Source: a bacterium
GTDB taxonomy: Bacteria; Hinthialibacterota; Hinthialibacteria; Hinthialibacterales; Hinthialibacteraceae
Assembly (NCBI GenBank): GCA_016125385.1
Contig: WGLV01000010.1
Location: forward strand, 1-64,000
Direction: 5' to 3'
DNA: 64,000 bases
Part shown: one piece after another, positions 51,609 through 59,372 of the stretch
How the letters are laid out: the number at the start of each line of letters is the position of its first letter
Position numbering within the stretch: position 1 is the first letter of the stretch
Position numbers and translations under genes: made by a program
The notes under the pieces: generated by a model
Databases searched by the model: none
Seen by the model: only the letters and a program-made list of their open reading frames with translations
Told to the model about the DNA's origin: nothing

Positions 51609-53162
51609 ATGAACAAGAGCCAAAACCTCATCGTGCTTTCGCTTCTGGTGTTGTTCGCTCTGGGCAGCGTACTGTACTGGGATTATCAGATTAAACAGGA
51701 AGACGCCAAACAATCCGCTCTGGTGTTTTATTGCGCGGCTGGAATGAAGCCCCCCGTGGAAGCGATTCGCGAATCCTACGAGAAGGAATACGGCGTTCCG
51801 GTCCTGATTCAATACGGCGGATCGGGCACCCTGCTCAGTAACCTGAGCGTCGCCAAACAGGGAGACCTGTACCTGGCCGCGGATGAAACTTACATCACGC
51901 AAGGCAAGGAAAAAGGTCTGATCGACGAAACGATTTCCGTGGCATACCTCACCCCGGTCATCGCCGTGGCGAAAGGAAATCCGAAAGAAATTCATGGCGT
52001 CGACGACCTCTCACGAGATAACGTTGCACTCGCGCTGGCGAATCCCGACGCGGCGTCAGTAGGGCGCACCGTCAAGTCGCTGCTCACGCAAAGCGGCGAT
52101 TGGGAAACGATTCAAGCTCACTGTAAAGTATTTAAACCGACGGTAAACGACATCGCCAATGACATCAAAATCGGATCGGTTGACGCAGGCGTCGTGTGGG
52201 ACGCCGTGGCGGCGCAGTACCCCGAACTGGAGACGGTTCACGCGCCGGAACTCGACGCGGGGCGCATGCGGATCAACATTGGCGTACTGAGTTTTACGGA
52301 GCAGCCGACCGCCGCGTTACGATTCGCCCGGTATCTGACCGCACGGGACAAAGGTCTCAAGATATTTCAGTCCATGGGCTATGAGGTTGTGGAGGGCGAC
52401 GTATGGGAAGAAACCCCGCACATCGTTTTTTACAGCGGCAGCGTCAACAAACCGGCGCTCGACGACACGGTGAAAGAATTCAGCGAGCGCGAAGGCGCGC
52501 AGATCGACGTCACCTATAATGGTTGCGGCATTCTGGTCGCGCAGATGAAAGCGGGCGAACGGCCCGACGCCTATTTCGCCTGCGACGTCAGTTTCATGCA
52601 CCAGGTGACCGACCTTTTTCTGGACGCCAGCAACATGGCGAAAACCGATATCGTCATCGCGGTGCAAAAGGGAAATCCCAAACACATTCAAACGCTCAAC
52701 GATCTGACGAAAGAAGGCATGCTGGTGGGCGTCTGCAACGAAGAGCAGAGTGCGCTCGGCTATCTGACCGCGAGGTTGCTGAAGGACGCCGGCGTGTACG
52801 AAGGCGTAAGGAAGAATGTGCAATCCGAAGTGCCCATCGGTCCATTTCTGGTCAATCAAACGGTGACGGGTTCGCTGGACGCCGTGATCGTGTATGACGT
52901 CAACGCCAAGGCCGCCGCCGATCAGCTGGAGATTATCCATATCGACCATCCGCTGGCGAACGCCACACAACCGTTCGCCATCGCGCAAACGTCAAACCAC
53001 AAGGAACTGATCGGACGTTTGCTGGAGCGGATCCGTTCGGCTCAATCCGAAGAACGATTCAAGAATGCGGGGTTTGAATGGCTGGGCGGCGTACCGGACG
53101 ATACAGTAAAAAACGACTGGACGGAAAGCAAGGACGAAACGCTTTCTCATGAACCACGCTGA
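51609..53162 (+). CDS. Molybdate/tungstate-type binding protein with two tandem ModA domains
   Basis: A 517-residue exported binding protein. One N-terminal hydrophobic helix (LIVLSLLVLFALGSVLYW) without lipobox acts as signal anchor. Two ModA-like type II binding domains follow, roughly residues 38-265 (ALVFYCAAGMKPPVEAIRES, YGGSGTLLSNL, DLYLAADE, AVAKGNPKEI) and 288-490 (HIVFYSGSVNKPALDDTVKE, YNGCGILVAQM, AYFACDVSFM, AVQKGNPKHI). The anion-contact Ser of domain 1 (GGSGTL) is Cys in domain 2 (NGCGIL). It delivers oxyanions to the ModB permease encoded next; the genes overlap by 14 bases. One or both domains may bind ligand. Single-domain proteins of about 250 residues are the norm. Confidence 0.9.
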   Translation: MNKSQNLIVLSLLVLFALGSVLYWDYQIKQEDAKQSALVFYCAAGMKPPVEAIRESYEKEYGVPVLIQYGGSGTLLSNLSVAKQGDLYLAADETYITQGKEKGLIDETISVAYLTPVIAVAKGNPKEIHGVDDLSRDNVALALANPDAASVGRTVKSLLTQSGDWETIQAHCKVFKPTVNDIANDIKIGSVDAGVVWDAVAAQYPELETVHAPELDAGRMRINIGVLSFTEQPTAALRFARYLTARDKGLKIFQSMGYEVVEGDVWEETPHIVFYSGSVNKPALDDTVKEFSEREGAQIDVTYNGCGILVAQMKAGERPDAYFACDVSFMHQVTDLFLDASNMAKTDIVIAVQKGNPKHIQTLNDLTKEGMLVGVCNEEQSALGYLTARLLKDAGVYEGVRKNVQSEVPIGPFLVNQTVTGSLDAVIVYDVNAKAAADQLEIIHIDHPLANATQPFAIAQTSNHKELIGRLLERIRSAQSEERFKNAGFEWLGGVPDDTVKNDWTESKDETLSHEPR

Positions 53163-54021
53163 AGCGAGCGGCGCCGAAACGGCGCGAACAAGCGACGCGC
53201 ACCATTCACGGCTGGCGCTGGCCCACTACGCCGACGGTCCCTTCTGGGCGTGTCTGGCGATCATCGCCTGCGCGTATCTCGCACTAATCGGGTGCATGCT
53301 GATCTCCGACCTGTTTTATACGACGCCGGGCGATCTACTGGACGCGCTGAAAAGCGAAGACATTCAATACTCGATCAAGCTGAGCCTGATCACGGTGACG
53401 ATTTCGGCGATTCTGTCAGTGTGGACGGCCGTGCCGATCGGTTACCTGATGTCGCGGATTTCTTTCCGGGGGAAAAATTTCATCGACGCCGCGCTCGATA
53501 TTCCGATCGTATTGCCGCCGCTGGTGATTGGACTCAGCCTGCTGATTCTGTTTCAGGCGGCGCCACTGAAGTGGTTTCAAACACACTTTTTTCAGGTGAC
53601 CTACGCCGTGCCCAGCGTGGTGCTGGCGCAATACACGGTGGCCTGCGCTTTCGCGGTGAGGACCATGCGCAACACGTTCGATTCGATTCATCCCCGGCGC
53701 GAACAAGTCGCGCTGACATTGGGATGCAGCCGCAGCCAGGCTTTTTTCAAGGTCGTGCTGCCTGAAGCGCGCCGCGGGATCTTCACAGCCTTTACGCTGG
53801 CGTGGGCGCGCGCGATGGGCGAGTTCGGGCCTATCCTGATTTTCGCGGGGTCGACAAGGCAAAAAACCGAGGTGCTGCCCACCACGGTTTTTCTGGAACT
53901 GAGCATCGGCGACATCGAAGCCGCTCTGGCGGTATCGCTGATCATGGTATTCGCGGCGGTATTACTGTTGTTGGCGATTCGGAATTACGGCGTATCTCAA
54001 GCGCAACAGAACGTGATCTAA
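53149..54021 (+). CDS. modB: Molybdate/tungstate ABC transporter permease
   Basis: A 290-residue inner-membrane permease with six helices. The cytoplasmic coupling (EAA) loop is HPRREQVALTLGCSRSQAFF through VVLPEARRGIFTAFTLAWAR, ending in the ModB/CysT/WtpB-type AMGEFGPILIFAG motif. The first helix is preceded by about 35 polar residues, longer than usual. It overlaps the binding-protein gene by 14 bases and is two bases upstream of modC. With these it forms an importer for molybdate or tungstate. Which anion it prefers cannot be decided from the permease. Confidence 0.93.
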   Translation: MNHAEASGAETARTSDAHHSRLALAHYADGPFWACLAIIACAYLALIGCMLISDLFYTTPGDLLDALKSEDIQYSIKLSLITVTISAILSVWTAVPIGYLMSRISFRGKNFIDAALDIPIVLPPLVIGLSLLILFQAAPLKWFQTHFFQVTYAVPSVVLAQYTVACAFAVRTMRNTFDSIHPRREQVALTLGCSRSQAFFKVVLPEARRGIFTAFTLAWARAMGEFGPILIFAGSTRQKTEVLPTTVFLELSIGDIEAALAVSLIMVFAAVLLLLAIRNYGVSQAQQNVI

Positions 54022-54023
54022 TC

Positions 54024-54725
54024 ATGATCCAGGTCGAATCGCTGCATATTCAGCTTGGGAAGTTTGAACTTCAACACGTTTCGTTCGAAGTGAACCCGGG
54101 CGAGTACGCGGTGTTGATGGGACGGACCGGATGCGGCAAGACGACCATTCTGGAAGCGATTTGCGGATTGCGCCCCATCGTATCCGGGCGCATTCTGCTG
54201 AACGGCGCCGACGCCACACGGATGAAACCCGCGATGCGCGGCATCGGGCTGGTTCCACAAGACGGCGCATTGTTCAGTACGCTGACGGTGAGAGAACAAC
54301 TGGCGTTCGCGCTGACGATCAGAGGCTGGAAGCATGACGCGATAAAAAAACGCGTCGATGAACTCGCCGAACTGCTGGGCGTAACTCACCTGCTCGACCG
54401 GGGGGTGCATGGGCTGTCCGGCGGGGAACGGCAGCGGACCGCGCTGGGGCGCGCGCTGGCGTTTCATCCACGAATTCTTTGTCTGGATGAACCGATGAGC
54501 GCATTGGATGATGAGACGCGCGATGGATTGTGTTCCTTGCTCAAGGACGTTCAATCGGCGACCGGCGCCTGTTTTCTTCATATCACACACCACCGTGATG
54601 AAGCGCACGCGCTCGGCGACCGGATTCTCAGGATGGAAGACGGCGCGATCAGGGAAATTGACCAGAATGAACTTCAACGGCCCAACGCGCCGCTTTATTC
54701 TCAATCGGAGATTATGACTGGATGA
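54024..54725 (+). CDS. modC: Molybdate/tungstate ABC transporter ATP-binding protein
   Basis: A 233-residue nucleotide-binding subunit. Walker A is GRTGCGKTT with Lys39, the Q-loop is IGLVPQDGALFSTLT, the signature is LSGGERQR and Walker B is ILCLDEPMSALD, with HITHH as the switch His. It is short: the C-terminal TOBE/MOP regulatory domain found in E. coli ModC is absent, as in WtpC/TupC-like versions. That removes oxyanion-dependent trans-inhibition of transport by this subunit. The start at 54024 was chosen because the ATG follows the modB stop by two bases; an open frame extends further upstream. The stop overlaps the MoaD-like start (ATGA). Confidence 0.93.
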   Translation: MIQVESLHIQLGKFELQHVSFEVNPGEYAVLMGRTGCGKTTILEAICGLRPIVSGRILLNGADATRMKPAMRGIGLVPQDGALFSTLTVREQLAFALTIRGWKHDAIKKRVDELAELLGVTHLLDRGVHGLSGGERQRTALGRALAFHPRILCLDEPMSALDDETRDGLCSLLKDVQSATGACFLHITHHRDEAHALGDRILRMEDGAIREIDQNELQRPNAPLYSQSEIMTG

Positions 54726-55024
54726 AAATTCGCGTTGAACTGACCGGACAACTTAAACAGGCGATTGGACAAGCTCAACTGGAATACGATCTGCCCGAAG
54801 GAAGTTCGATACAGCGTCTATTTGAACGGCTTGCGGCTGAGTTTCCTGAACCGGCGTCGAAATACGCGATCGGGGAAGACGGCGGCTTGAAACCGAACAT
54901 TCTGCTGTTTATCAACGACGAACAGGCGACGGCGGATGACTCGATCGTCCTGCACGACGGCGACGTCGCCGGTTTTCTTTCTCCCATTTCCGGCGGAAGC
55001 CGTCACGAGGAAGGGAAATGGTGA
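54722..55024 (+). CDS. MoaD/ThiS-like ubiquitin-fold sulfur carrier with extended C-terminus
   Basis: A 100-residue beta-grasp protein. MKIRVELTGQLKQAIG and the FINDEQA-D, L-DGDVAGFLSPISGG segments match the MoaD/ThiS fold. In active carriers the sequence ends in Gly-Gly, which is adenylated and thiocarboxylated. Here the diglycine is at residues 91-92 and eight further residues (SRHEEGKW) follow before the stop. The carrier would need proteolytic trimming, as reported for JAMM-processed relatives, or it may be inactive. It is coupled by overlaps to modC (four bases) and to the E1-like enzyme gene (seven bases), which places sulfur transfer with oxyanion uptake, suggesting pterin cofactor (Moco or Wco) assembly. 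Confidence 0.85.
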   Translation: MKIRVELTGQLKQAIGQAQLEYDLPEGSSIQRLFERLAAEFPEPASKYAIGEDGGLKPNILLFINDEQATADDSIVLHDGDVAGFLSPISGGSRHEEGKW

Positions 55025-55767
55025 CGAAACGCGCGATGCTGACTGATGAAGAGCGTTCCGTCTACGAATGGCAGACGTGGGTTCACGACTTCGGCGAGGC
55101 AGGGCAGGAAGCACTGAAAGGCGCGAGCGTGCTGGTGTCGCGCGTGGGCGGGCTTGGCAGCGTGGCCGCCTACGAACTGGCGGCGGCGGGCGTGGGCCGG
55201 CTGGTATTGGCTCATAAAGGCAATGTGAAGCCCAGTGATCTGAACCGGCAGTTGCTGATGACCCACGACTGGATCGGGAAGCCGCGCGTGGAATCAGCCG
55301 CGCGGCGGTTAAGCGAACTGAATCCACGCATGGAAATCGTCGCAATTGAAGAAAATATCAACGAAGACAACGCGGAGCGAATCATTTCGCAATGCGATGC
55401 GATCGTCGATTGCGCACCGCTATTTGAAGAACGATTCGCCATGAACCGCGAGGCGGTCAGGCAAAAAAAGCCGCTGGTGGAATGCGCCATGTACGACCTG
55501 GAGGCGCGGATCACCTCGGTGATGCCCGGCGTGACGCCCTGCGTGGCGTGTCTGCACCCTGAAAAACCCGCCGAATGGAAGCGGGAGTTTCCCGTCTTCG
55601 GAGCGGTGTCGGGCATGGTGGGATGCCTGGGCGCGATGGAAGCGATCAAGATCATCGCGGGATTCGGCGAGCCGCTCTATAACCGGATGATTACAATGGA
55701 CCTGAGAGCGATGACGTTTCGCAGCATTCAATTGAAACGGAATCCCTCGTGTCCAGTCTGCTCGTAA
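55018..55767 (+). CDS. MoeB/ThiF-family E1-like adenylyltransferase
   Basis: A 249-residue activating enzyme. The ATP-binding glycine motif is RVGGLGSVAAYELAAAGVG, followed by DLNRQ (the gamma-phosphate Arg), the KPRVESAARRLSELNP helix and the DAIVDC-AP strand. Zinc is probably bound by the C-x2-C pairs of PCVACLHP and CPVC. It should adenylate the C-terminal glycine of the MoaD-like protein encoded just upstream, with seven bases of gene overlap. The start at 55018 overlaps; an in-frame ATG at 55036 is an alternative. The rhodanese domain of eukaryotic homologues is absent. Confidence 0.92.
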   Translation: MVTKRAMLTDEERSVYEWQTWVHDFGEAGQEALKGASVLVSRVGGLGSVAAYELAAAGVGRLVLAHKGNVKPSDLNRQLLMTHDWIGKPRVESAARRLSELNPRMEIVAIEENINEDNAERIISQCDAIVDCAPLFEERFAMNREAVRQKKPLVECAMYDLEARITSVMPGVTPCVACLHPEKPAEWKREFPVFGAVSGMVGCLGAMEAIKIIAGFGEPLYNRMITMDLRAMTFRSIQLKRNPSCPVCS

Positions 55768-55793
55768 TCACAATTTAACACGGGAGTAACAGC

Positions 55794-56186
55794 ATGCAGG
55801 TAGAATTCACCAGCGCATCGATCGTCTTGTACATGCTGGTCGGTCTGGCATCGGGATTATTAAGTTCCATGCTGGGAGTCGGGGCGGGCATCATCATGGT
55901 CCCCACATTAACTTTGATCGCGCTGATGCCCCAAAAAGAAGCGCAGGGAATCAGTCTCGCGGTGATGGTTCCCATGGCGCTGATGGGCGCGTTGCGGTAT
56001 CAATTGAATCCGGATATTCATCTGGACTGGCGTCTGATCGCGGTGATCGCCGTCACCGCGCTGATCGGAGTCAACATCGGCGCGACGCTGGTCGCGAAGT
56101 TATCGAACAAAACCCTGCAATTCGGGTTTTCCATTTTACTTTTAGTCGCCGGCGTGCGCATGCTGCTCTCGTCGCTGAAAGGATGA
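55794..56186 (+). CDS. Half-size TSUP (TauE/SafE-like) permease
   Basis: A 130-residue membrane protein with four helices, matching one half of the TSUP repeat (GLASGLLSSMLGVGAGIIMVP as the first motif). Full-length TSUP proteins have about eight helices in two repeats, as in the gene at 35206. This one should dimerise or represents the ancestral half-unit; such half-length members are known. GGAGTAACAGC precedes the ATG. Its position after the MoaD/ThiF pair suggests transport of a sulfur or oxyanion species in the same pathway. It ends one base before the next start. Confidence 0.85.
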   Translation: MQVEFTSASIVLYMLVGLASGLLSSMLGVGAGIIMVPTLTLIALMPQKEAQGISLAVMVPMALMGALRYQLNPDIHLDWRLIAVIAVTALIGVNIGATLVAKLSNKTLQFGFSILLLVAGVRMLLSSLKG

Positions 56187-56187
56187 C

Positions 56188-57501
56188 ATGATCCGCCCGC
56201 GAATCTTCACCTCACTTTTCGGATTCGCCGCACTGATCCTCACCCTCGCCCCCGCTTCCGATGCGTGCCGATTCAACGTCCGCGACGTCGGATTCGTTGA
56301 ATTCAACCGGAAAGCCTATCAACTTTATTTCGTTTACGACGACTCGACGCCGGAAACGTTGACGAAGTCGGTGGATACAATCGGTTTCGCCGCTCTACTT
56401 GATGGCAACATCGATCTCGTTTCCATCCAAACCAGCGACGCCGGGCATGATGCGGTGATGGATTTTCTGTCTTCGACGCCTGATCGGCCCGCGTTTGTGC
56501 TGGAATCGCCCGAAGGCGATTTCAAGCGGATTCCCTGCGATCTGACCGGGAACACCTCGCAGGATGCACTTTGGACGGCGCTGGAGACCATCGCCTCAAG
56601 CCCGAAGCGAACTGAACTGATGGATGACTGTCTGGAACATTACGGCGTAGCGCTGTTCATTGAAGGCAATAATCCGGCGGCTAATGAAGCAGCGCTTGGC
56701 GCGGTGAAAGCCGCAGTCGACAAAATCGCAGGATCGATGGATGAACTTCCGAAAGAAGTAAGAAAACCGCCCGTTATCGCGACGCTGACCGCCGAAGACG
56801 CCAAGGCGGAAAACATTCTGCTGTGGAGTCTTGGAATCGGTGATGACGACCTGTCCATGCCTCACGCCGCGATCCTGTACGGGCGCGGACGCCGGATCGG
56901 CAAGGTATTGAGCGGCGACGAGATTAGCTCGTCGAGCGTGTTCGAGATTTTATCCGTCATCGGGCAGTCATGCGAATGCGGGCTGGACCGGGACTGGATG
57001 ATGGGCGTCCAGGTTCCGCTGATCTGGGATCAGGACCGGCGTAAAACCGCAGCCGAACAACTAGGATTCGACGCGGACAGTCCGCTGATTCAAGCGGAAA
57101 TCAGCCAGATCATGGAGATCGGGCGGCGCGGCCCCAATGCCAGGGTGGAAGATTCGGAACCACTGACAGCCTTTATGGGTTATACGGAGATGACATTAGC
57201 CAACGCACCGATGGAGGTGGTGGAAGAACCACCGACCCAAATAGAAAAAGTCGATCCGGTTGAGCCCCGCGGCGAAAGCAGCAAGCCCGAAAATCAGCCA
57301 TCCGATCAAACCATGAACGATCAAGCCATCGCGTATGCGCCTGCCGCAGTGGGCGCGGCCCGACCCAGCAACCCACTCCAACAGGAAAACGAAGCCGAGT
57401 CTCCGTACACGATTCCAGTAATCGTTTTATGCGCGACGGTCTGCATGGCGCTGTGCGCGGGCGGCTGGATCGCCCTGAGATCGAGGAGTCATTCCGCATG
57501 A
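56188..57501 (+). CDS. Tail-anchored exported protein with CRFNVRDVGF and CEC-GLDRDW motifs, function unknown
   Basis: A 437-residue exported protein with signal peptide (ending near ASDA) and one C-terminal helix (VIVLCATVCMALCAGGWIAL) followed by basic residues, so it is anchored in the membrane facing outward. The ectodomain starts CRFNVRDVGFVEF and appears to comprise two alpha/beta halves (about 30-145 and 155-290), each with a thioredoxin-like order of strands. The second contains AAILYGRGRRIGKVLSG and ends in SCECGLDRDWMMG. A Pro/Glu/Ser-rich linker leads to the anchor. Cys pairs may be redox-active or structural. It overlaps the following ABC permease gene by four bases, so it likely works with that transporter. 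No named family recognised. Confidence 0.78.
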   Translation: MIRPRIFTSLFGFAALILTLAPASDACRFNVRDVGFVEFNRKAYQLYFVYDDSTPETLTKSVDTIGFAALLDGNIDLVSIQTSDAGHDAVMDFLSSTPDRPAFVLESPEGDFKRIPCDLTGNTSQDALWTALETIASSPKRTELMDDCLEHYGVALFIEGNNPAANEAALGAVKAAVDKIAGSMDELPKEVRKPPVIATLTAEDAKAENILLWSLGIGDDDLSMPHAAILYGRGRRIGKVLSGDEISSSSVFEILSVIGQSCECGLDRDWMMGVQVPLIWDQDRRKTAAEQLGFDADSPLIQAEISQIMEIGRRGPNARVEDSEPLTAFMGYTEMTLANAPMEVVEEPPTQIEKVDPVEPRGESSKPENQPSDQTMNDQAIAYAPAAVGAARPSNPLQQENEAESPYTIPVIVLCATVCMALCAGGWIALRSRSHSA

Positions 57502-58643
57502 ACATTATCCGATTAATTCTGAAAGAGATCGCCCATCGGAAAATGAATTTTCTGCTGGGCGCACTGGCGGCGGCGGCGGCGGTAACGCTTTTCACCGCGT
57601 TTTTCACCAGCAGCCAGGCCTCACAACGCGAAACCATCCGGTTAATGCGCGACATGGGTTATAACCTGCGCATCATTCATAAAAACGCGGATATGAGCGA
57701 GTATTGGTCAAAGGGATATACCGATCTGACGCTGCCGCAGGAAACAGCGGAATTATTCACCAAAGAAAAAGACCTTATGTTCACCCACATTCTGGCCACG
57801 CTGAAAAAGCCGGTTGAATGGAACGGCAAACGGATCATTCTGGTTGGCATTTCGACGGAGGTATCGCCAGAGGGCAAGAAGAAGCCGTCAATGATCTTCT
57901 CGATCAAACCCGGTACGGCGTACGCGGGCTATACACTGGCGCAGGAGATGGGCGTATCGCGCGGCGATACGATTGAACTGGGCGGCAAGCCGCTGAAAAT
58001 CGAAAACACGCTTCAGGAAGAAGGATCGGAATCGGACATTTTTCTCTATGTCGACCTGAGCGACGCCCAGGCGATTTTGAACCTGCCCGGCCAGGTGAAC
58101 GAAATCAAGGCGCTGGACTGTTATTGCCAGATTCCCGGAGTCGATCCGCTCGACATGATGCGTCAGCAGGTAGCGGCCGCGTATCCCGACGTCAAGTTAT
58201 TCCAAATATCATCCATCGCGAAGGCGCGTATGGATCAGCGTCACATGCTTGAGATGTATTTTGCGTGGATCATGCCGATTATCGCGGTCGCCTGCGGAGT
58301 CTGGATCGCCGCGATGGTGATGATTAACGCACGTGAACGCCGAGAGGAAATCGGCGTATTACGCGCGCTGGGATATGGATCGGGCAAAATCGCCGGTCTG
58401 TTCCTCGGCAAAGCGATTCTGATCGGGCTGATCGGCGCGTGCGCCGGTTTCGCCCTGGGCACGATCATGGCGCTGCGTATCGGACCCGCCATGTTCCCGG
58501 AAACGGCGAAATCGATACAAACCGACTGGGCGACCTTGCGCTGGGCTCTGATTCTCACACCCGCGTTCGCGGCGGTTTCGAGTTTCATCCCCACCATGCT
58601 GGCGGTTTCACAGGATCCCGCGGAAACCCTGCGGCCGGAATAA
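57498..58643 (+). CDS. FtsX/MacB/LolC-type ABC transporter permease
   Basis: A 381-residue permease of the FtsX-like superfamily. TM1 (residues 18-38) follows a short basic N-terminus. A periplasmic domain of about 220 residues comes next (IHKNADMSEYWSKG, DGTIELGGKPLKIENTL-like region, WIMPIIAVACGVW start of TM2). Three more helices complete the topology, with the cytoplasmic INARERREEIGVLRALGYGSG loop typical of MacB and LolC/E. Such transporters extract lipoproteins or drive mechanotransmission rather than pump through the bilayer. The start overlaps the upstream anchored protein gene by four bases, and the ATPase gene follows after six bases. Substrate unknown. Confidence 0.92.
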   Translation: MNIIRLILKEIAHRKMNFLLGALAAAAAVTLFTAFFTSSQASQRETIRLMRDMGYNLRIIHKNADMSEYWSKGYTDLTLPQETAELFTKEKDLMFTHILATLKKPVEWNGKRIILVGISTEVSPEGKKKPSMIFSIKPGTAYAGYTLAQEMGVSRGDTIELGGKPLKIENTLQEEGSESDIFLYVDLSDAQAILNLPGQVNEIKALDCYCQIPGVDPLDMMRQQVAAAYPDVKLFQISSIAKARMDQRHMLEMYFAWIMPIIAVACGVWIAAMVMINARERREEIGVLRALGYGSGKIAGLFLGKAILIGLIGACAGFALGTIMALRIGPAMFPETAKSIQTDWATLRWALILTPAFAAVSSFIPTMLAVSQDPAETLRPE

Positions 58644-58649
58644 TCAATC

Positions 58650-59315
58650 ATGATACGAGCCGAACAAATCACGAAAACCTATCGAACCAAGCGAGGCGAC
58701 ATTCAGGCGTTGTCTCAAGTGGATTTTCAGGTATCGCCCGGAGAATTCGTTATTGTGAAAGGCCCCAGCGGCAGCGGCAAGACGACGCTGCTGTTCGCGC
58801 TGGGCGGCATGCTCAGGCCCAGCAACGGCGCGGTAAAGCTGGATGAACACGACCTGTACTCGCTCACCCGCGCGCAACGCGCCCGGGTAAGAGCGGATCG
58901 GATTGGATTCGTATTTCAGATGTTTCATCTGACGCCGTACCTGACCGTGCTTGAAAACGTCATGCTGCCGCTTGGCGCCTCGAAATGCGGCGCAACGCGC
59001 GAAGACGCGATCGACCTGCTGAATCGCGTCGGCCTGGATCACCGGCTCGATCACCGTCCCGCCGAACTCAGCGCGGGCGAGTGCCAGCGCGCCGCCATCG
59101 CACGGGCTTTTTTGCGCAAACCCAGCGTGATTCTGGCGGACGAACCGACCGGCAATCTCGATCCGGATAACGCGAAACTCATCATGAGCCATCTGAACGA
59201 GTACGCTCAGCAGGGCGGCGCGGTGGTGCTGGTCACACACGGCGAAACAGGCGAGGAATATGCGCACCGTATCGCGATCATCCGCGACGGGCGTCTTGAA
59301 ATCGCCAGGTCTTAA
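58650..59315 (+). CDS. LolD/MacB-type ABC transporter ATP-binding protein
   Basis: A 221-residue ATPase. Walker A is GPSGSGKTT, the Q-loop is IGFVFQMFHLTPYLTVLENV, the signature is LSAGECQRAAIARAF (a variant of LSGGQ) and Walker B is VILADEPTGNLD, with the switch His in VTHGE. These match the MacB/LolD/FtsE class that pairs with FtsX-like permeases, here encoded immediately upstream. Together they would act on an envelope protein or lipoprotein. It is followed after about 55 bases by the propeller protein gene, so the operon continues. Confidence 0.94.
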   Translation: MIRAEQITKTYRTKRGDIQALSQVDFQVSPGEFVIVKGPSGSGKTTLLFALGGMLRPSNGAVKLDEHDLYSLTRAQRARVRADRIGFVFQMFHLTPYLTVLENVMLPLGASKCGATREDAIDLLNRVGLDHRLDHRPAELSAGECQRAAIARAFLRKPSVILADEPTGNLDPDNAKLIMSHLNEYAQQGGAVVLVTHGETGEEYAHRIAIIRDGRLEIARS

Positions 59316-59372
59316 ACCCGATCGAGTTAATTCATGAAGATATTTTTACACCGCCCCAAGGAGGCGACCTGC

